Positions 31,060 through 42,973 of a stretch of 64,000 nt of DNA are shown here, piece after piece. Each line of letters starts with the position of its first letter. Within the stretch, counting starts at the first letter, position 1. The DNA is taken from assembly GCA_015350385.1 (NCBI GenBank), contig WNKI01000005.1, positions 2,041,521-2,105,520 of the forward strand, read 5' to 3'. Position numbers and translations under genes: made by a program. The notes beneath the pieces are model-generated. The model saw only the letters and a program-made list of their open reading frames with translations. It was not told the origin of the DNA and searched no databases. The DNA is from Aculops lycopersici. Its lineage: Eukaryota; Arthropoda; Arachnida; Trombidiformes; Eriophyidae.

Positions 31060-31851
31060 ATGCGAGATAGGCGTCCGCATCACTCGAGACATACTACCCC
31101 TCAAACCGATGATGGCGCCAAGAATGCAGACCGAAACTTGGTTGCAAACACACAACAAACACCTGCTACCCACACTCCTCAGACATCGGTGTCAAGTGGG
31201 GCGCCAAATGCGTTCATCGAGAGCTCGCCAACTCTGGGCACCATCGTGGGCAACTCACCTTCAGACCAGGCTCGAAGCACACCTGGCCAGTTTGGTCCCT
31301 CAGGGCGACCCTTTGCCTCGGCCGCTTCAACCTTGAACACCATCAATACTGGATCGACGCCATTATCGCTAACGCCCGGCGGCTCGGCCACCCCAATTCG
31401 ACTGACAATCCATGAGCTCCAGGTGGCAGCTAGTCGAAACGAGGGAGCATCCAGCTGGTCGGGGCCAGCGCGTCAATCGAGGACACATGACACACCAACC
31501 ACCGCGGGCGCACAGCGAGGGCCACAATCACCACGGGATACGACGGGAAAACAAGCCGAGGCGGCGCCTAAGACGCCGGAGAAGCATCACCAGCGAAAGG
31601 GACACAAGGTAGGGTCTAGCGAGACTCCATTTGGCGCAGGTAAGATGGCACCAGCTGCAGGAGCAACAACAGTAGTGGTAACCAAGAACACCGCAACGGA
31701 AAGCTCAAAAGTTACAGTTGGCGCGACACCAACCACTGGCGCACCTGAGCCAACCGGTGGCTCCGAATGGGGCTACTATCTCTTTTTGGGCATATTTTTG
31801 CTCGTGCTTCTTGTTCTAATCCTAACACTAATGTTGACAAAATCCGGCTAA
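31060..31851 (+). CDS. Predicted tail-anchored protein, Ser/Thr/Pro-rich
   Basis: A 263-aa protein whose first 230 residues are low-complexity (Thr, Pro, Ser, Gly, Ala), with a basic patch (KTPEKHHQRKGHK). It ends with a single strong hydrophobic helix (WGYYLFLGIFLLVLLVLILTL) and a short tail (MLTKSG). There is no signal peptide. This arrangement fits a tail-anchored protein facing the cytosol at the ER, Golgi or outer mitochondrial membrane. The frame stays open about 150 nt upstream of the ATG without another ATG, so an upstream exon could add residues. The polyadenylation hexamer overlaps the stop codon. The family is not recognised. Confidence 0.65.
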   Translation: MRDRRPHHSRHTTPQTDDGAKNADRNLVANTQQTPATHTPQTSVSSGAPNAFIESSPTLGTIVGNSPSDQARSTPGQFGPSGRPFASAASTLNTINTGSTPLSLTPGGSATPIRLTIHELQVAASRNEGASSWSGPARQSRTHDTPTTAGAQRGPQSPRDTTGKQAEAAPKTPEKHHQRKGHKVGSSETPFGAGKMAPAAGATTVVVTKNTATESSKVTVGATPTTGAPEPTGGSEWGYYLFLGIFLLVLLVLILTLMLTKSG

Positions 31852-31855
31852 TAAA
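31850..31855 (+). terminator. Poly(A) signal overlapping a stop codon
   Basis: AATAAA starts within the TAA stop (31849-31851) of the tail-anchored protein gene, implying a 3' UTR of only a few tens of bases if it is used. Confidence 0.6.
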
Positions 31856-34724
31856 AGTCTGCTTTAGCTATAGCCCGTTACCAGAGCAATGCTCTTAAAT
31901 TGCAAACTTGGATGCAAAGCCTTGGGAGCTTAGTAACTTGCCTGTCCTGATATTTCACCCTGTTCTTCGGGTGGCGCTAATGGGCAAGTGGAAGCGTGAG
32001 TTCAAAGTAACTTGCTTAGCTCAGCCATTCATTTAAGTCACTCTTTTCACCTGCGAGCTACTCGAGCGCAACGAGAAGCTGCGTCGGCTTCTCAAGTGAC
32101 GTTGATATGATGATAGCTGCGATCTCTTCTTACCTTTGCCACAATCACCTCTAAGATTGGTCCCATCACCTCCATTACTGGTGCCAGTAGCAGCTCCGCC
32201 ACCGCCACCACCTCAACCACCTTCACAGAATTGTAGTGCAATCCAAATGAATCCATTTGGATGGCGCATGTTAGCTTCCCAAATTTCACCTCACTTCCAC
32301 CTGACTCGTCTCGTCGTTGGTGTCTAAGAAATCTCAAGAGGATACGTCTAACGATAGGAGGGGGTCTTGTCTCGCCTTTATCTCTACTTGCTGGCTGGTT
32401 GAGTTTGGTCTAAAAACAGAATGAACAAAGTAACTGAAGCTAAAATGGGAAATCAGCGCGTTCGAGAAATCATTTCACCGCCAACTCAACACCAAAAGAG
32501 CAACATAAGGCGCTGGCCCTGCACCTACCTATTGCAACGACCATTCATTACTTTGCGTGCTTTGAGGTCCCGCTTCCGATTGGCCACTACTATTTGATGC
32601 CAGCCGTTATTCGAGCAACTGGCCGAATGCACGAAACTAACGGCCTATCGAGGGAGTGAAGCATGGTGAAAGTATCCTTGTTGCTGAGCGCAAGTGCTGA
32701 ACAAGAGTCGAGTTGAAGCCTTGTGTTGCTCAAGTGGCAAAGTGGGTGTTAGCGGAGGGGAGAGTGGAGTGGAGGAGGGGAAAAAGAAGTCCAGATAACG
32801 AGATTGTAGAGAACCAAGACGACTACGACGACAGAGGGTAACATCCGTGCTAGTGAATTGGTAGCTTGCCTGGCCAAAACTGGCTAGTATTGTTCAAACC
32901 AACTCCTAGCGGAAGTGGAGAGGTTCCCGCGCTTGCAGTACCATCTTTTGGTTTCCTCTTTTCTCTCTTGTGGTTGCTGGTGGCAGTAAAAGAGCGAGAG
33001 AGAAGTAGGTTCCATTTCCGGTTGCTTTAGTGAACCTCTGACTCTGGCTTTGGCAAGAGTTAGCGCGCTCGCAGAGCAGAGGGCCATCTATTTCTCTATC
33101 GAGATCTCCTTACGATGACGAAGACGCTTAAGACGACGTCGACGAAGACAACAACAACTTCCAGTGCGGAAGTGCTTTATTCTATCGCTATTACCATTCC
33201 TACCGATTGTATCATTTCCTCATATCACTTTCACTTGCATTCCCTCACCTAGGAGCCGAGTTTTGTGTGTTTGCTAGTCGATTCTCGGCTTCAGCTCCGA
33301 GTCGGCGACCATGAGCTTGACCAACCGATAAGAGTTATGGGTCTCGAGTTGGCCACAAGTCTTATCTTGTCCTCGTCATCATCCCTCGCTCGTGTTCCTC
33401 AATTGCGGCCACTAGTTGAGGCCACTAGCTACCTTGTAACCAAACTGTGCGACGCGAGGTTCTATTGAAATTTTCGCACGATTGCTAGAAGTGCAATCAG
33501 CGGCTAGCGGCTTGAATGTGGGGTGATTGATGTTGGTGGTTTTTCGGCAAGCTCATTGGTCCTTGTGCCTTGTGTGTTTGCTAGATGCTCTTCGCCTATC
33601 TTTTGTGGAACGCTACATTGGTTGACAGTTTGCTGCTGAGCAAACTGTCATCAAGACGCCGGACTTGCAGCTGACGAGGTCACAATTGGACTGCGTCAGG
33701 GGAATTGGTGCTGGTTTTGTTTTGTAACTAAAGGAAATCGCTATACATTTAAGAATAGCGCGAGCTACTGCTACTACTTTATTGAGCAGCGAGTTGTTGT
33801 GCGGAAATGAGAAAAGTGGCCAAGTTCAACAAAGTATCAGTCAAGATGTTGCCGCTCTTACGAGCATGATACAAACTTGCCGCCTAACGACCAAACATCA
33901 ACGATTTCAGTTGTATTGTTGCTGTATAGTTGCCCCAAGACTCAGATAAACTCAACCTAAATTGGGGCATACAAATGCTCCTAAGCGCCGGAGGCAGGAG
34001 TAAAAAGTTGGCACGTTGTTATACGCCGCTGCCACCAGCAAGATATGTCTCGCCAAGTTCACCAGAAAATATCGTTCTGTTTGTAGGACAATCGATGGTG
34101 TCTATCGATTGTGTTGAAGAAAGGAAAGCCACCGCCAGCGACCACCGAGTAAGCTCGTGCGCAGCCAACGATATCCCCATAACTAACCCAAGCGCAGCCG
34201 AGCGCGGCGATCAAATACCTCAAGCCGAGTGACTCAGCCAGCAAGCGAGCTAGCCTCAGTGGCTGGCTAGCTCATCGTTTCGACTCCACTTCAAGAGAGC
34301 AAAAGTTTGATATTTGGGGGACGCCGATGAGTTCTCTCGTCCACTTTGTGTTAAATGGACCCAAAGGATTTGGCGTCAAGGGAAGTGAGATGCTTGCACG
34401 AGTTTCGACTCGCGTTCCTTGGTGATGTTGAATTGCTCGTATTGCTCTTGATCCTGGTTGTGGTAGTCGTTTAGTGTATGTTTTAGTGTGTGAGTTTGCT
34501 AGCCATTTGTGTGCATTAATCTGATCGACCGATCGATCGGTCAACTGATGGCTGACGTATGGTAAGCGTATCAATAGCGGATGGCGCATAGGAGGGGGTA
34601 ATCTTTTAGTTACAGCAGCCGCAGCGGAAGTTGTGCAACTATCACAAGCTCGCCAGCGAGGAGAATATAAACTCAAATCGAAAGTCTTGGCAATAAAATC
34701 TAGCTATTGGTTTCATTTCATTTC

Positions 34725-34777
34725 TTCTCTCTCTCTCTCCTTCTCTCTCTCCTTCTCTCTCTCTCTCTCTCTCTCTT
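34725..34777. repeat. CT-rich microsatellite
   Basis: Two interrupted CT blocks separated by CCTT units. Confidence 0.9.
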
Positions 34778-37700
34778 ATTGCGAATGGATTTTATTTTTA
34801 TTTTTTCACTCTTGTTTTCTCGCACTCGCAATAAAATGTTGCCACCTTGTTGTCGAATAAACGGCAAAAAACTTTGGTGTTTCCGTCATCCAGTTTATAG
34901 TCCAGTAACTTTTCTTGGTTTTTGTTGGAAAGTAAAGTAACGTGACTCTTTCTTCTCAATCTCCTTCAAGACCAAGAAAGTTTTAGTTTAGTTGAGATCC
35001 AAATCAACAATCAAAAGTTACTATAGTCCCTCATGAAGCAATCGGAAGGAGGGTTTGCTTAGTTTTCTCAGAAAGTGAGAAGAGAGAGAGTTGCAATTGC
35101 TATTCAAGAAGCGTAGTCGCCTAAACCAAGCAACCAACCAATAGACAGTCGGACAGTTTGAAAGACAGATAGTTAGATGGACAGACAACCTATGTAACGT
35201 TTGATGCCTCTACTTTCTGGTCGATGGCTTTTCGCTCCTCTCGCCCGCTGCTCTTTTGCCCGACTGCTTGCAAGTTACGAGCAAACAGGACGCTACGCCC
35301 TAGAGGACAGCATCGAGCCACAAGTGACAAGCACAACCAAGAGAATAGCCGCAACTTCATGTAGAGGAAAACCCAATCAATTGCCTCAGCTTACAATTGA
35401 CACTCTCGAGCGCCACTTAATCTCCCTTTTCTGCTTATTGGCTCGTTAACTTGCAATCATCGGGGACCCTCTAGCAATGCCGACGCTCCAAGACTAAGAT
35501 CAGATCCATTAGCGCTCCTCGGTGGTCTTGCTGGTTTCAGATTGAGGCCATCGAATCGAGAGCATTCTAGATTCTAGGTCAGCGACTAGCCGAGAACCGG
35601 AAGCTGAGTATTGGACTTGTGTTCATGGTAGCAATTGTCGATTTAAAAGGCCATTTGTGTTACACTTACTTCCTACTTACATGTTAGGATAAAAGTTGGT
35701 GCTCGCGTTATGTGCGTTTGATTTAGATTGGCGACAAATTGGCGTTTCCGTGACGCTGCGCTGCACTGCACTCAATACAAAGTAAACTGAGCTAAATATA
35801 GAGCGACTCGTAAGTGGATAAAATTCCTAGCAAACTCTCTATAAATGTGCCATGAATGATAAAATATGAACTGATAGTCGAAGTCATGCTCTTGTTCAGT
35901 GTTGAAATGATGGACTTCGCCAAATCGATCGTCGCTTCCCCTCGCCCGGAAGTCGGCTAGCCCCAAGAAGCGGAAGGAAGCGAGTTTGGTTTCAAGGTTT
36001 AGTCAAGCGAACGAATTAGTGAGCAGGGGATAGGCGATACCGAGCAAACTAGCGACGCCACGCAACTCATTTGTATCCACTTGCCTCCCATATCTCTTTC
36101 CAATGAGCTTCGGGTCAACCGATCGGTTGCGCAACTGGAAGGAGTTGTGGCCAGCTAGCTAGTGGGGCACTAAACTCGAGGCCACAGCTTGAGATAAATT
36201 CCCATGTTGCCACTGGTTGACGTGCTGCTGACCTTCAGTCGATAGCTCGGTAGTGGCTGCTTTGGTGTCGAATGAGTCGTTGGAGCCGACTCGTTCGCGT
36301 GTGAACAAGTTGGGGCCAGTTTGGCGCCGGGTGGTCGGCGATGTGTGCGGTGAACTGTCGGGTGCGTTGGTCGCCAAGCTAGCTTGCTATTTGCCGTCGA
36401 GCGGCTGGCCAAAGCTAAAACTCACACGAGGGCTGCCGTTGCTATTCACGCGGATTCCGTTGCAAACGTTGCAAGTCTTCATAGTTGCTACGACAGAGAC
36501 ACCGCTCCGGGTGACACATACAACAACGCGGCTGACAAAGATTACGCTCCAGCTGACGACTCATCTGAGCTGAGTCTCTTTCAAATAAAATCATCACCTC
36601 CATGTCGTGGTTGCTGCTGTCGTCGTCGTGGTCGCAGCCGCCGCCTGAGCTAAATCTGACCAACTCACCGTCAACATCCGGCGATTGTGTTCGTAGCGAG
36701 CTAAAATTTCATTTAGATCCGGCGACGAATGAGCCTTTCATCGGTTCAGTTGGCGCGCGCAAACGTCAACAAGCTCGAGTCCAGACGGGAAACTTTCAAG
36801 CCCTCAACTTTGGATGTTGAAAGTCGAAGTGGAGGATCAAAGTAGATGGTCACATGCACACGGTGGTCTCTTTTGGAGCACTTCCGGTCCGAGTGCATCC
36901 ACTGGAAGCGGCACACTTCCAAATGGACAATTGAGTTTGAGCCAGTGAAACTTTGAGCATTGAGGACGAGTTATGCCGCCGCAAGCCTCCAGCTGCCGAC
37001 GGCTGTGGCCGCTACCGCAAATGAGACACACACACACAGACACACTAATGAATTGCCGATGTGGCGAGCGCCCTTTGTCTCGCTCGGATCACCACCACAC
37101 GTCTAGCTCGACTGATGAGCTAGACAAGTTATCAAGCTAGTCGAGTTATCGAGGCTTGCCAGGCCGGCCAGTAAAGTGAGCAACGAACCAGACGACGATA
37201 TCCGATGAAAAGAATCGAGAGTTGGAGGAAAACAAACGCCGAAAATCAATTTGCTTCGTGGACGCCTCTGGTTGTGGTGGTTTATATTGATGCTGCTGGT
37301 GCTGCTACCGTCAGCATTGTGGTGAACAGCGAGTAACAGCGACCACTTGTTTCAAGTGGCCAATGGTTGCAAGAAAAGAGGCAATGCTTTAAGCAACCAC
37401 TTGTTTATCTAAACCCATCGATCTATTGATGGGAGAATGGCAATGCTTGTTTTTCATCTAATCCCCTGCTTTGCTCTGTTCCCGTTTTAGTTGTTCCTCT
37501 GCCACCATCATCATTAGTAAGGGGGAACGGAGAGGGCCACCGGAAGTTGGTGGTGGTGGTGGGATTTGGAGAATGGAGCTTGTCTTGGACAAGTGGTTTT
37601 TGTTGTAATTCTTGTGTACAACTGTATATATAAGAATATAACCGGAACTGAAACTACACTCGTCCGGCTCATTGAATTGCATTGAAAGTCTAATTTGTCG

Positions 37701-37809
37701 CTGTTCCTGTAGCTACGCTCAACCCCCCGATGCAATTCCTCTCTTTCTCTATCTCTCGCTACCATCCTCAATCGTCGCACTTGCCTCACTAATGCCCAGC
37801 GAGTCCAAA

Positions 37810-37843
37810 GCCCATACATGATCTTTTTGGCTCATGTATGGGC
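37810..37843. repeat. Perfect 12-bp hairpin, 10-nt loop
   Basis: The arm GCCCATACATGA (37810-37821) pairs exactly with TCATGTATGGGC (37832-37843) across the loop TCTTTTTGGC. It lies in the gene desert, so no role is known. Confidence 0.9.
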
Positions 37844-38040
37844 AGTCGGTTGGTTGGTGAGATGCGATACTATGCGGTGGCTTTAGGACAACCACAACCA
37901 TGAACTTGGATGATGACACTGACGTCACGGCGTGTCGCTTTTGTGTAAGTTTGATGCTACTGCTGCCGCTTCTCGCTCGCGACTCTAACTCGAGCTGAAT
38001 CTAGGACGCAATCGGATGCTCGCCGACTCTCTCTCTCTCT

Positions 38041-38113
38041 NNNNNNNNNNNNNNNNNNNNNNNNNNNNNNNNNNNNNNNNNNNNNNNNNNNNNNNNNNNN
38101 NNNNNNNNNNNNN
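38041..38113. other. Assembly gap (73 N)
   Basis: A run of N flanked on both sides by CT dinucleotides. A CT microsatellite was evidently not resolved, so its length is unknown. Confidence 0.99.
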
Positions 38114-39472
38114 CTCTCTCTCTAACTCTCTTTCGCTCTTCGTTCGCCCATCAAACTGACCACAAGTCCAATGCTATTGCCATTGAGCGATATTCAAGCG
38201 ACCAGCAACCACCAGGAGCTGTAATGCTTGCCACTTTCACCGGCGCCACCTAACTATAGCTCGGTCCGATGGTACGAAAAATTTCCAAAAGATTACTTTG
38301 GATTTGGCGGGGGTTTGGGGCAGAATCGTACCACTATAGATGGACTCAGTGGGCCTCCTTCAGATGATATTTGTCGGTTTGACGACTGCCAACAAAAGCT
38401 GGCTTCATCAACACAGCCACCGTTCGAGAGTAACAAACGAGAAACGATAACAAATCAGCCATCAGTTGAGCAAGAGGCAACTGGCCGCTCGATCGCTCCA
38501 AGACGGAAGTCGATCGATCATCGAATCATCTAGTCGTCGGTTGCGGTCTCCTCGGACTTCCAGCAAAATAGACGAATCGGAGGAGAGTGAGAGAAGAGGT
38601 TCAGCAGAACTTGGATTCTTGTATCGTGACCTGGCTGATCGACAGAGAGGAAGCAAATCGATCGTAGCATTGCAACCAACGAACAAGTGTCCGCTGTGCA
38701 GTTGGTACATAGCGGCGCTCATAAATAATTCCGCCAAGCGATTCTGTTGTGTATATCTTTTACTGTTGCTCTCGTTGTTGTTGTTGTTGCACTTGATGTT
38801 GCTACTGTGTTACGTAGACAACAGTACTGTTGTCTAATCTCTAACTCATCTACCATCTAACTAAAAAAAACACACACGTGTATACAGTTGCACACCTAGC
38901 CCCACTAAACACCATCGCCATCTCTTCTGCTTCTTCTCTCGCGGCCATCGATTACATTTGACGGCTTGCGTGTTGGGCACAAACCGGAAGTCCGGCCCTA
39001 AGTCTTGGACCGGAACTAACGGTGAGCGACTCCGCAAATAAACGACCCAATTTCCAGCTCGACCTAGAAGCGAACAAAATTAGAGTCACTCGCTCCCCGT
39101 CTTGAAGGCACGCGCTGATAATCTATACTTTTATGGTCGACTAGACACGCGGGACCATTCATTAGACAATTTTTGCTTGCATCACGCCCACTTTGCGAGA
39201 CACAAACGGGGAGGGGAAAGCAAAAGTTGAACTCCTCCCCTCCATGGCTGGTGGCAATTCTTTGGTGTGTTGGTGACCATTTTTTAACTGCAAATATTGT
39301 CGCCAATCTAGTTTGGGATGAGATTGCGCCTCAAGCTTGAATGTCAGCTGAACCGAGCCAACAAAAGCTCGCAACAAAGCCTAGCACCCAATGGAAATTT
39401 ACAACTGCTACCGAGATACAGAGACTAACTAGCTCTCGTTGAATGGAATCGCAGAACCAAATTCAGACAGAG

Positions 39473-39496
39473 TGAGAGAGAGAGAGAGAGAGAGAG
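39473..39496. repeat. (GA)n microsatellite
   Basis: A GA dinucleotide run in non-coding DNA. Confidence 0.9.
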
Positions 39497-41917
39497 GTAA
39501 GGGTTTAAAGTTTGCCATCATTAGTCATTCATCTGCGAGCCTTATTCTTTCTCTCCCTCTTTTGCCTGTCCCAAAACTCGAAACTAGTTTTAGCTTCACG
39601 AACGCGCTACGCTTTAGTCACTGATGGTTGGTTGCATCGTTTGGCCGTTTAAAGTATAGGCTGGTTGCAATGGACTGTAAGAGAGGAAAAGGAAGAGACA
39701 ACGACGACTACGACCACGAAGCCGACAACAACCACGAAACTAACAAAGTTAAGCGACAACAATGGGCTCATGTTTTCCCCTGACTTCCGCCCCTAGCGCA
39801 GCGTGTCGGCATCTCACTCTGGCAAGCTAGCTAGTTGGCTAGCTAGTATTCAGCAAGAAGTTTGGCAGGCAGACAGTTGGACAAGCGGTAGCGTTTAAGT
39901 TGCGGCAGGAAGCGAGAAAAGTTGTTGACGCTTCTGGCTTCTGGCTTATGGCGGTGGACGGTTAGTGGTTGCAGTGGCAGTTGCCACTACAACAACCGAG
40001 ACCACGATCACTTTTAGCTCGCTGCTCATACACGAGAAACTCCGTTGCAGTTGCCGCCCAACCCTCCATCAACCAGCAGCAACAGCAACAAAGAATATAA
40101 TAGAAACTCTGCTCAAGTTCAAACGATGACTCCGACGACCGACAGTCAACCAGTCCATTCGGTTTGCTTGAGACTCGAGACAACTTGTGGCCAGTTTTGC
40201 TGGCCCCTTGACTAATGGACGTGCCAAATCCACGCGAGTGGAAACATTTTGCTTCTTGCTTTTTGCTTTCTACTTCTTGTCGTCGGTCGTTGGCTTTGCT
40301 TGCTTTTGCTTCTGGTTCGGCTTCTCCTCGGTAACAGTGAAAACTGGGGCAAGCTACAGTCAACCACCGAATCTGAGGTTAGTGGACTTGAAATTGTTGC
40401 AGTCCAGTCGCAGACGTCTGGTGTCGCCGCTCGTCGTCGCTAGTCAGGCGAGAAGAATACGCGAGACGACGACAACACTAGAAACAGAAAGAGGAGAAGG
40501 AGGCAAAACTTTTACCCCATCCTTCCAACTCAACACTGCGGTGCACTTTGCAACAGAAGCCTGACGGTAACTAAAATGGCGCCAAGCGGAAGTCGATGGA
40601 CCTCTGACACTTTTACTCGCCGGCGAGGCGATAAAAAGGTCAGCATTTTTCGCTAGTTTTCCTTTTTCTCTCTTCTTCCATCATAGACTAGTCGCTTGGT
40701 TGGCCTGAATTCGACCTTACCAGCACTCACTAGCCAGCCGCAAAATACACTCTTACGAGTGACAGGCGAACGGATCGCGAGCTTTGCAAATTTCACATCA
40801 CATCAGCTATTGGCCGCGATGGCACTAAACAAAATTGATGCTCCTACTGCCGCTCTGTCTGGCGCCAGGTCATCGGGCAAGTGGACTTTTGGTTCTTTTT
40901 TGAATTTGCTGGCCTCACTTTGTGAATCCAAAACAGAGCAAAATAAGTCGTTTGCTGTCGTCACCAGCAAAGTCGCTATTGTTGTTGTTGTCGTCTTGGG
41001 TGACAAGTTAGCTTAGCCGCTAGTTTATAGCGGGACAATTCAATGAAAAGACCGAGATTTACTTTCTCTCAAGCTCTACAAATTGTCCCCGCCACGACAG
41101 GATTTTGAAACGCTTAGCTTGCCGCCAACTTTCCATCGGCTCAATTCTTGGCCAGCGATGTGAGCGAGATAAACAACAAATGGGAGTGCAGAATGTCGAA
41201 TCTCGTTGCTGCTTCCGTTCTTGCCATGTGGCTACCATTAGGCGCAATCTTGGTTCAGTGAGCTCGACGTGAAGGTGTGACTTGGACCACGACCATGAGA
41301 CTAAGAGACTAGGAGGCTGAATCGATGCCCTTTTGCGCGAGGTCTAGAGGAAAACTCGCTCTTAGGATCCTTTAAGACTCGTAGATCTACAAGAAAGACA
41401 TTGGACAAGACGAAGACCAAGACGACGAGGATCGCGAGTAAACACCGATTGCACTTGCTGAAAGGCAATGGTGGTACAAGTGGTAAAACTAGCACTGAAT
41501 TCACCCAGCAAGGCCAGTGGTTTAGACTATAATTTGATGCATAAAGATGATTACGGTTGCGAGGTCCGGCCGAGAAAAGGCCACAACCGAGCGACACGAA
41601 CTAAAACCAGCAACGACTGCACGTTTGAGAATGGGGAGACACCACCACAATCACCACAACTACTACCACTAGCCGCGCACCGGACTCTTGAGTCGGATGC
41701 CATTGTTTGCTTAAGTGGGCGTCTAGTCACTCTTCTCCTAGTTAGCAGATCTCAGTTGGTCGTTGTGATTTGGCTCGCTGGCAGCGCAGCAAGCGGAGTT
41801 GGTGTAGAGGACCTAGGGTCGCTCGCTGTGCGCGACTACCGCAAGACCACTCCGGTCGCAGATATGCGTTCCTAGCCGCGCTGTCCCAATGATGGACCTG
41901 GACGCTTGTACGAGGGA

Positions 41918-41938
41918 CAGAGAGAGAGAGAGAGAGAG
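41918..41938. repeat. (GA)n microsatellite
   Basis: A pure GA run in non-coding DNA. Confidence 0.9.
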
Positions 41939-42867
41939 TCTAGTGGTCAACTTAATATTAATATGCAACCACAGGGTCGCTAGTGGTAAACTGGACTGAA
42001 ACACCAGACTACCACTGGTGGTGGTGAAACTGAGCGAGTAGCAACCAACAGCATGAAGATGGAGGCCTCATCTAGGTGTCCGGCAGCAAGGAAACCGAAA
42101 GCGCAAAGTACAAACACTTAACTTGGTTCAAGTTTAGATTTACGTGCGCAAACAATGATGAGCTAAGCTAACCCAACCCTTTTGTGACCGCCACAAACAG
42201 CGGGTTGCTCTAGAGAACGAGTCGTTCAGTGGTGGTGGTGGTGGTGACTTAATCTCATCAGTGACTGCGGCTCAGTAACAACGAGGATTTACGGACCGAG
42301 TGATATGGCGAATGCCTAGTATATTGTGAGTAAACATGAGATTGTGTGGTTTTAGTTGGCTTGTTAGTGGGATGGTTGGTCCAGGAGTTCAACCAAGCAA
42401 CTTTAATAACCCACTACAAAAGTATGGTCCAGACGAGAAGAGAGAGGGAGAGAGATAAGTGGAGGCCGCCGACTGAGACCATGAGGTTAACGGTCATTGT
42501 TTGCCGAGTGTCCAATTACGCTGCTCGACTGGTCAAGCTTCGACTGGCGACGACAGTGATAAAATTAGACGACAGTTCAATATGCTAGTAGAGCGAATGG
42601 CGCAATCTCTAATTATCGTGGTTTTGGTGCATAAAGCGAGAGTTTTGCTTTACAAAAAAAGAGAATTCGAGAGTGAAACTTGATATCCGCGTTCCTCTCT
42701 TTTCCCAACGCTTGCCTCTAATTAGTTTATTCAGATTAGATCGTTTTGTTTCGTTAAGCTTGCGTATTTTTGTTTGTAAGTTTCTCCTTCTCTCATCCAT
42801 TTGATTTTCGATGACTAGAGAGCTTCTTTTGTTTTGTTTCCTTTCGCTTCCGGTCCGGCGCGAGTTC

Positions 42868-42873
42868 TTTATT
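42868..42873 (-). terminator. Poly(A) signal of two-TM protein gene
   Basis: AATAAA on the minus strand about 100 bp past the stop at 42974. Confidence 0.6.
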
Positions 42874-42973
42874 TGCTGGGCCACTCAAGGCTCGCCCATC
42901 ATAACCTCAGGGCGTCGCCTCGTCTCATTGCACTTGACTAACTTCTCAATATAGATGATGACATGATTGGTTG

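Larger units (their letters stand above)
31856..42973. other. 11.1 kb gene desert with simple repeats
   Basis: No reading frame here carries a domain I recognise. The frames of 60-135 codons overlap on several phases and both strands, and are Ser/Arg/Leu-rich or translate simple repeats. Contents seen: CT-rich tract 34725-34777, a strong hairpin 37810-37843, an N gap 38041-38113 inside a CT run, GA runs at 39473-39496 and 41918-41938, and ETS-type motifs at 35946, 36890, 37540 and 38984. The block could be cis-regulatory DNA, a long non-coding transcript, or introns and short exons of a gene I cannot reconstruct. Confidence 0.55.

Noticed and set aside
36253..38837. Plus-strand frames of about 100-120 codons in the gene desert
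   Set aside because: Low-complexity Ser/Arg/Leu composition, overlapping frames on the other strand, and no recognisable domain.
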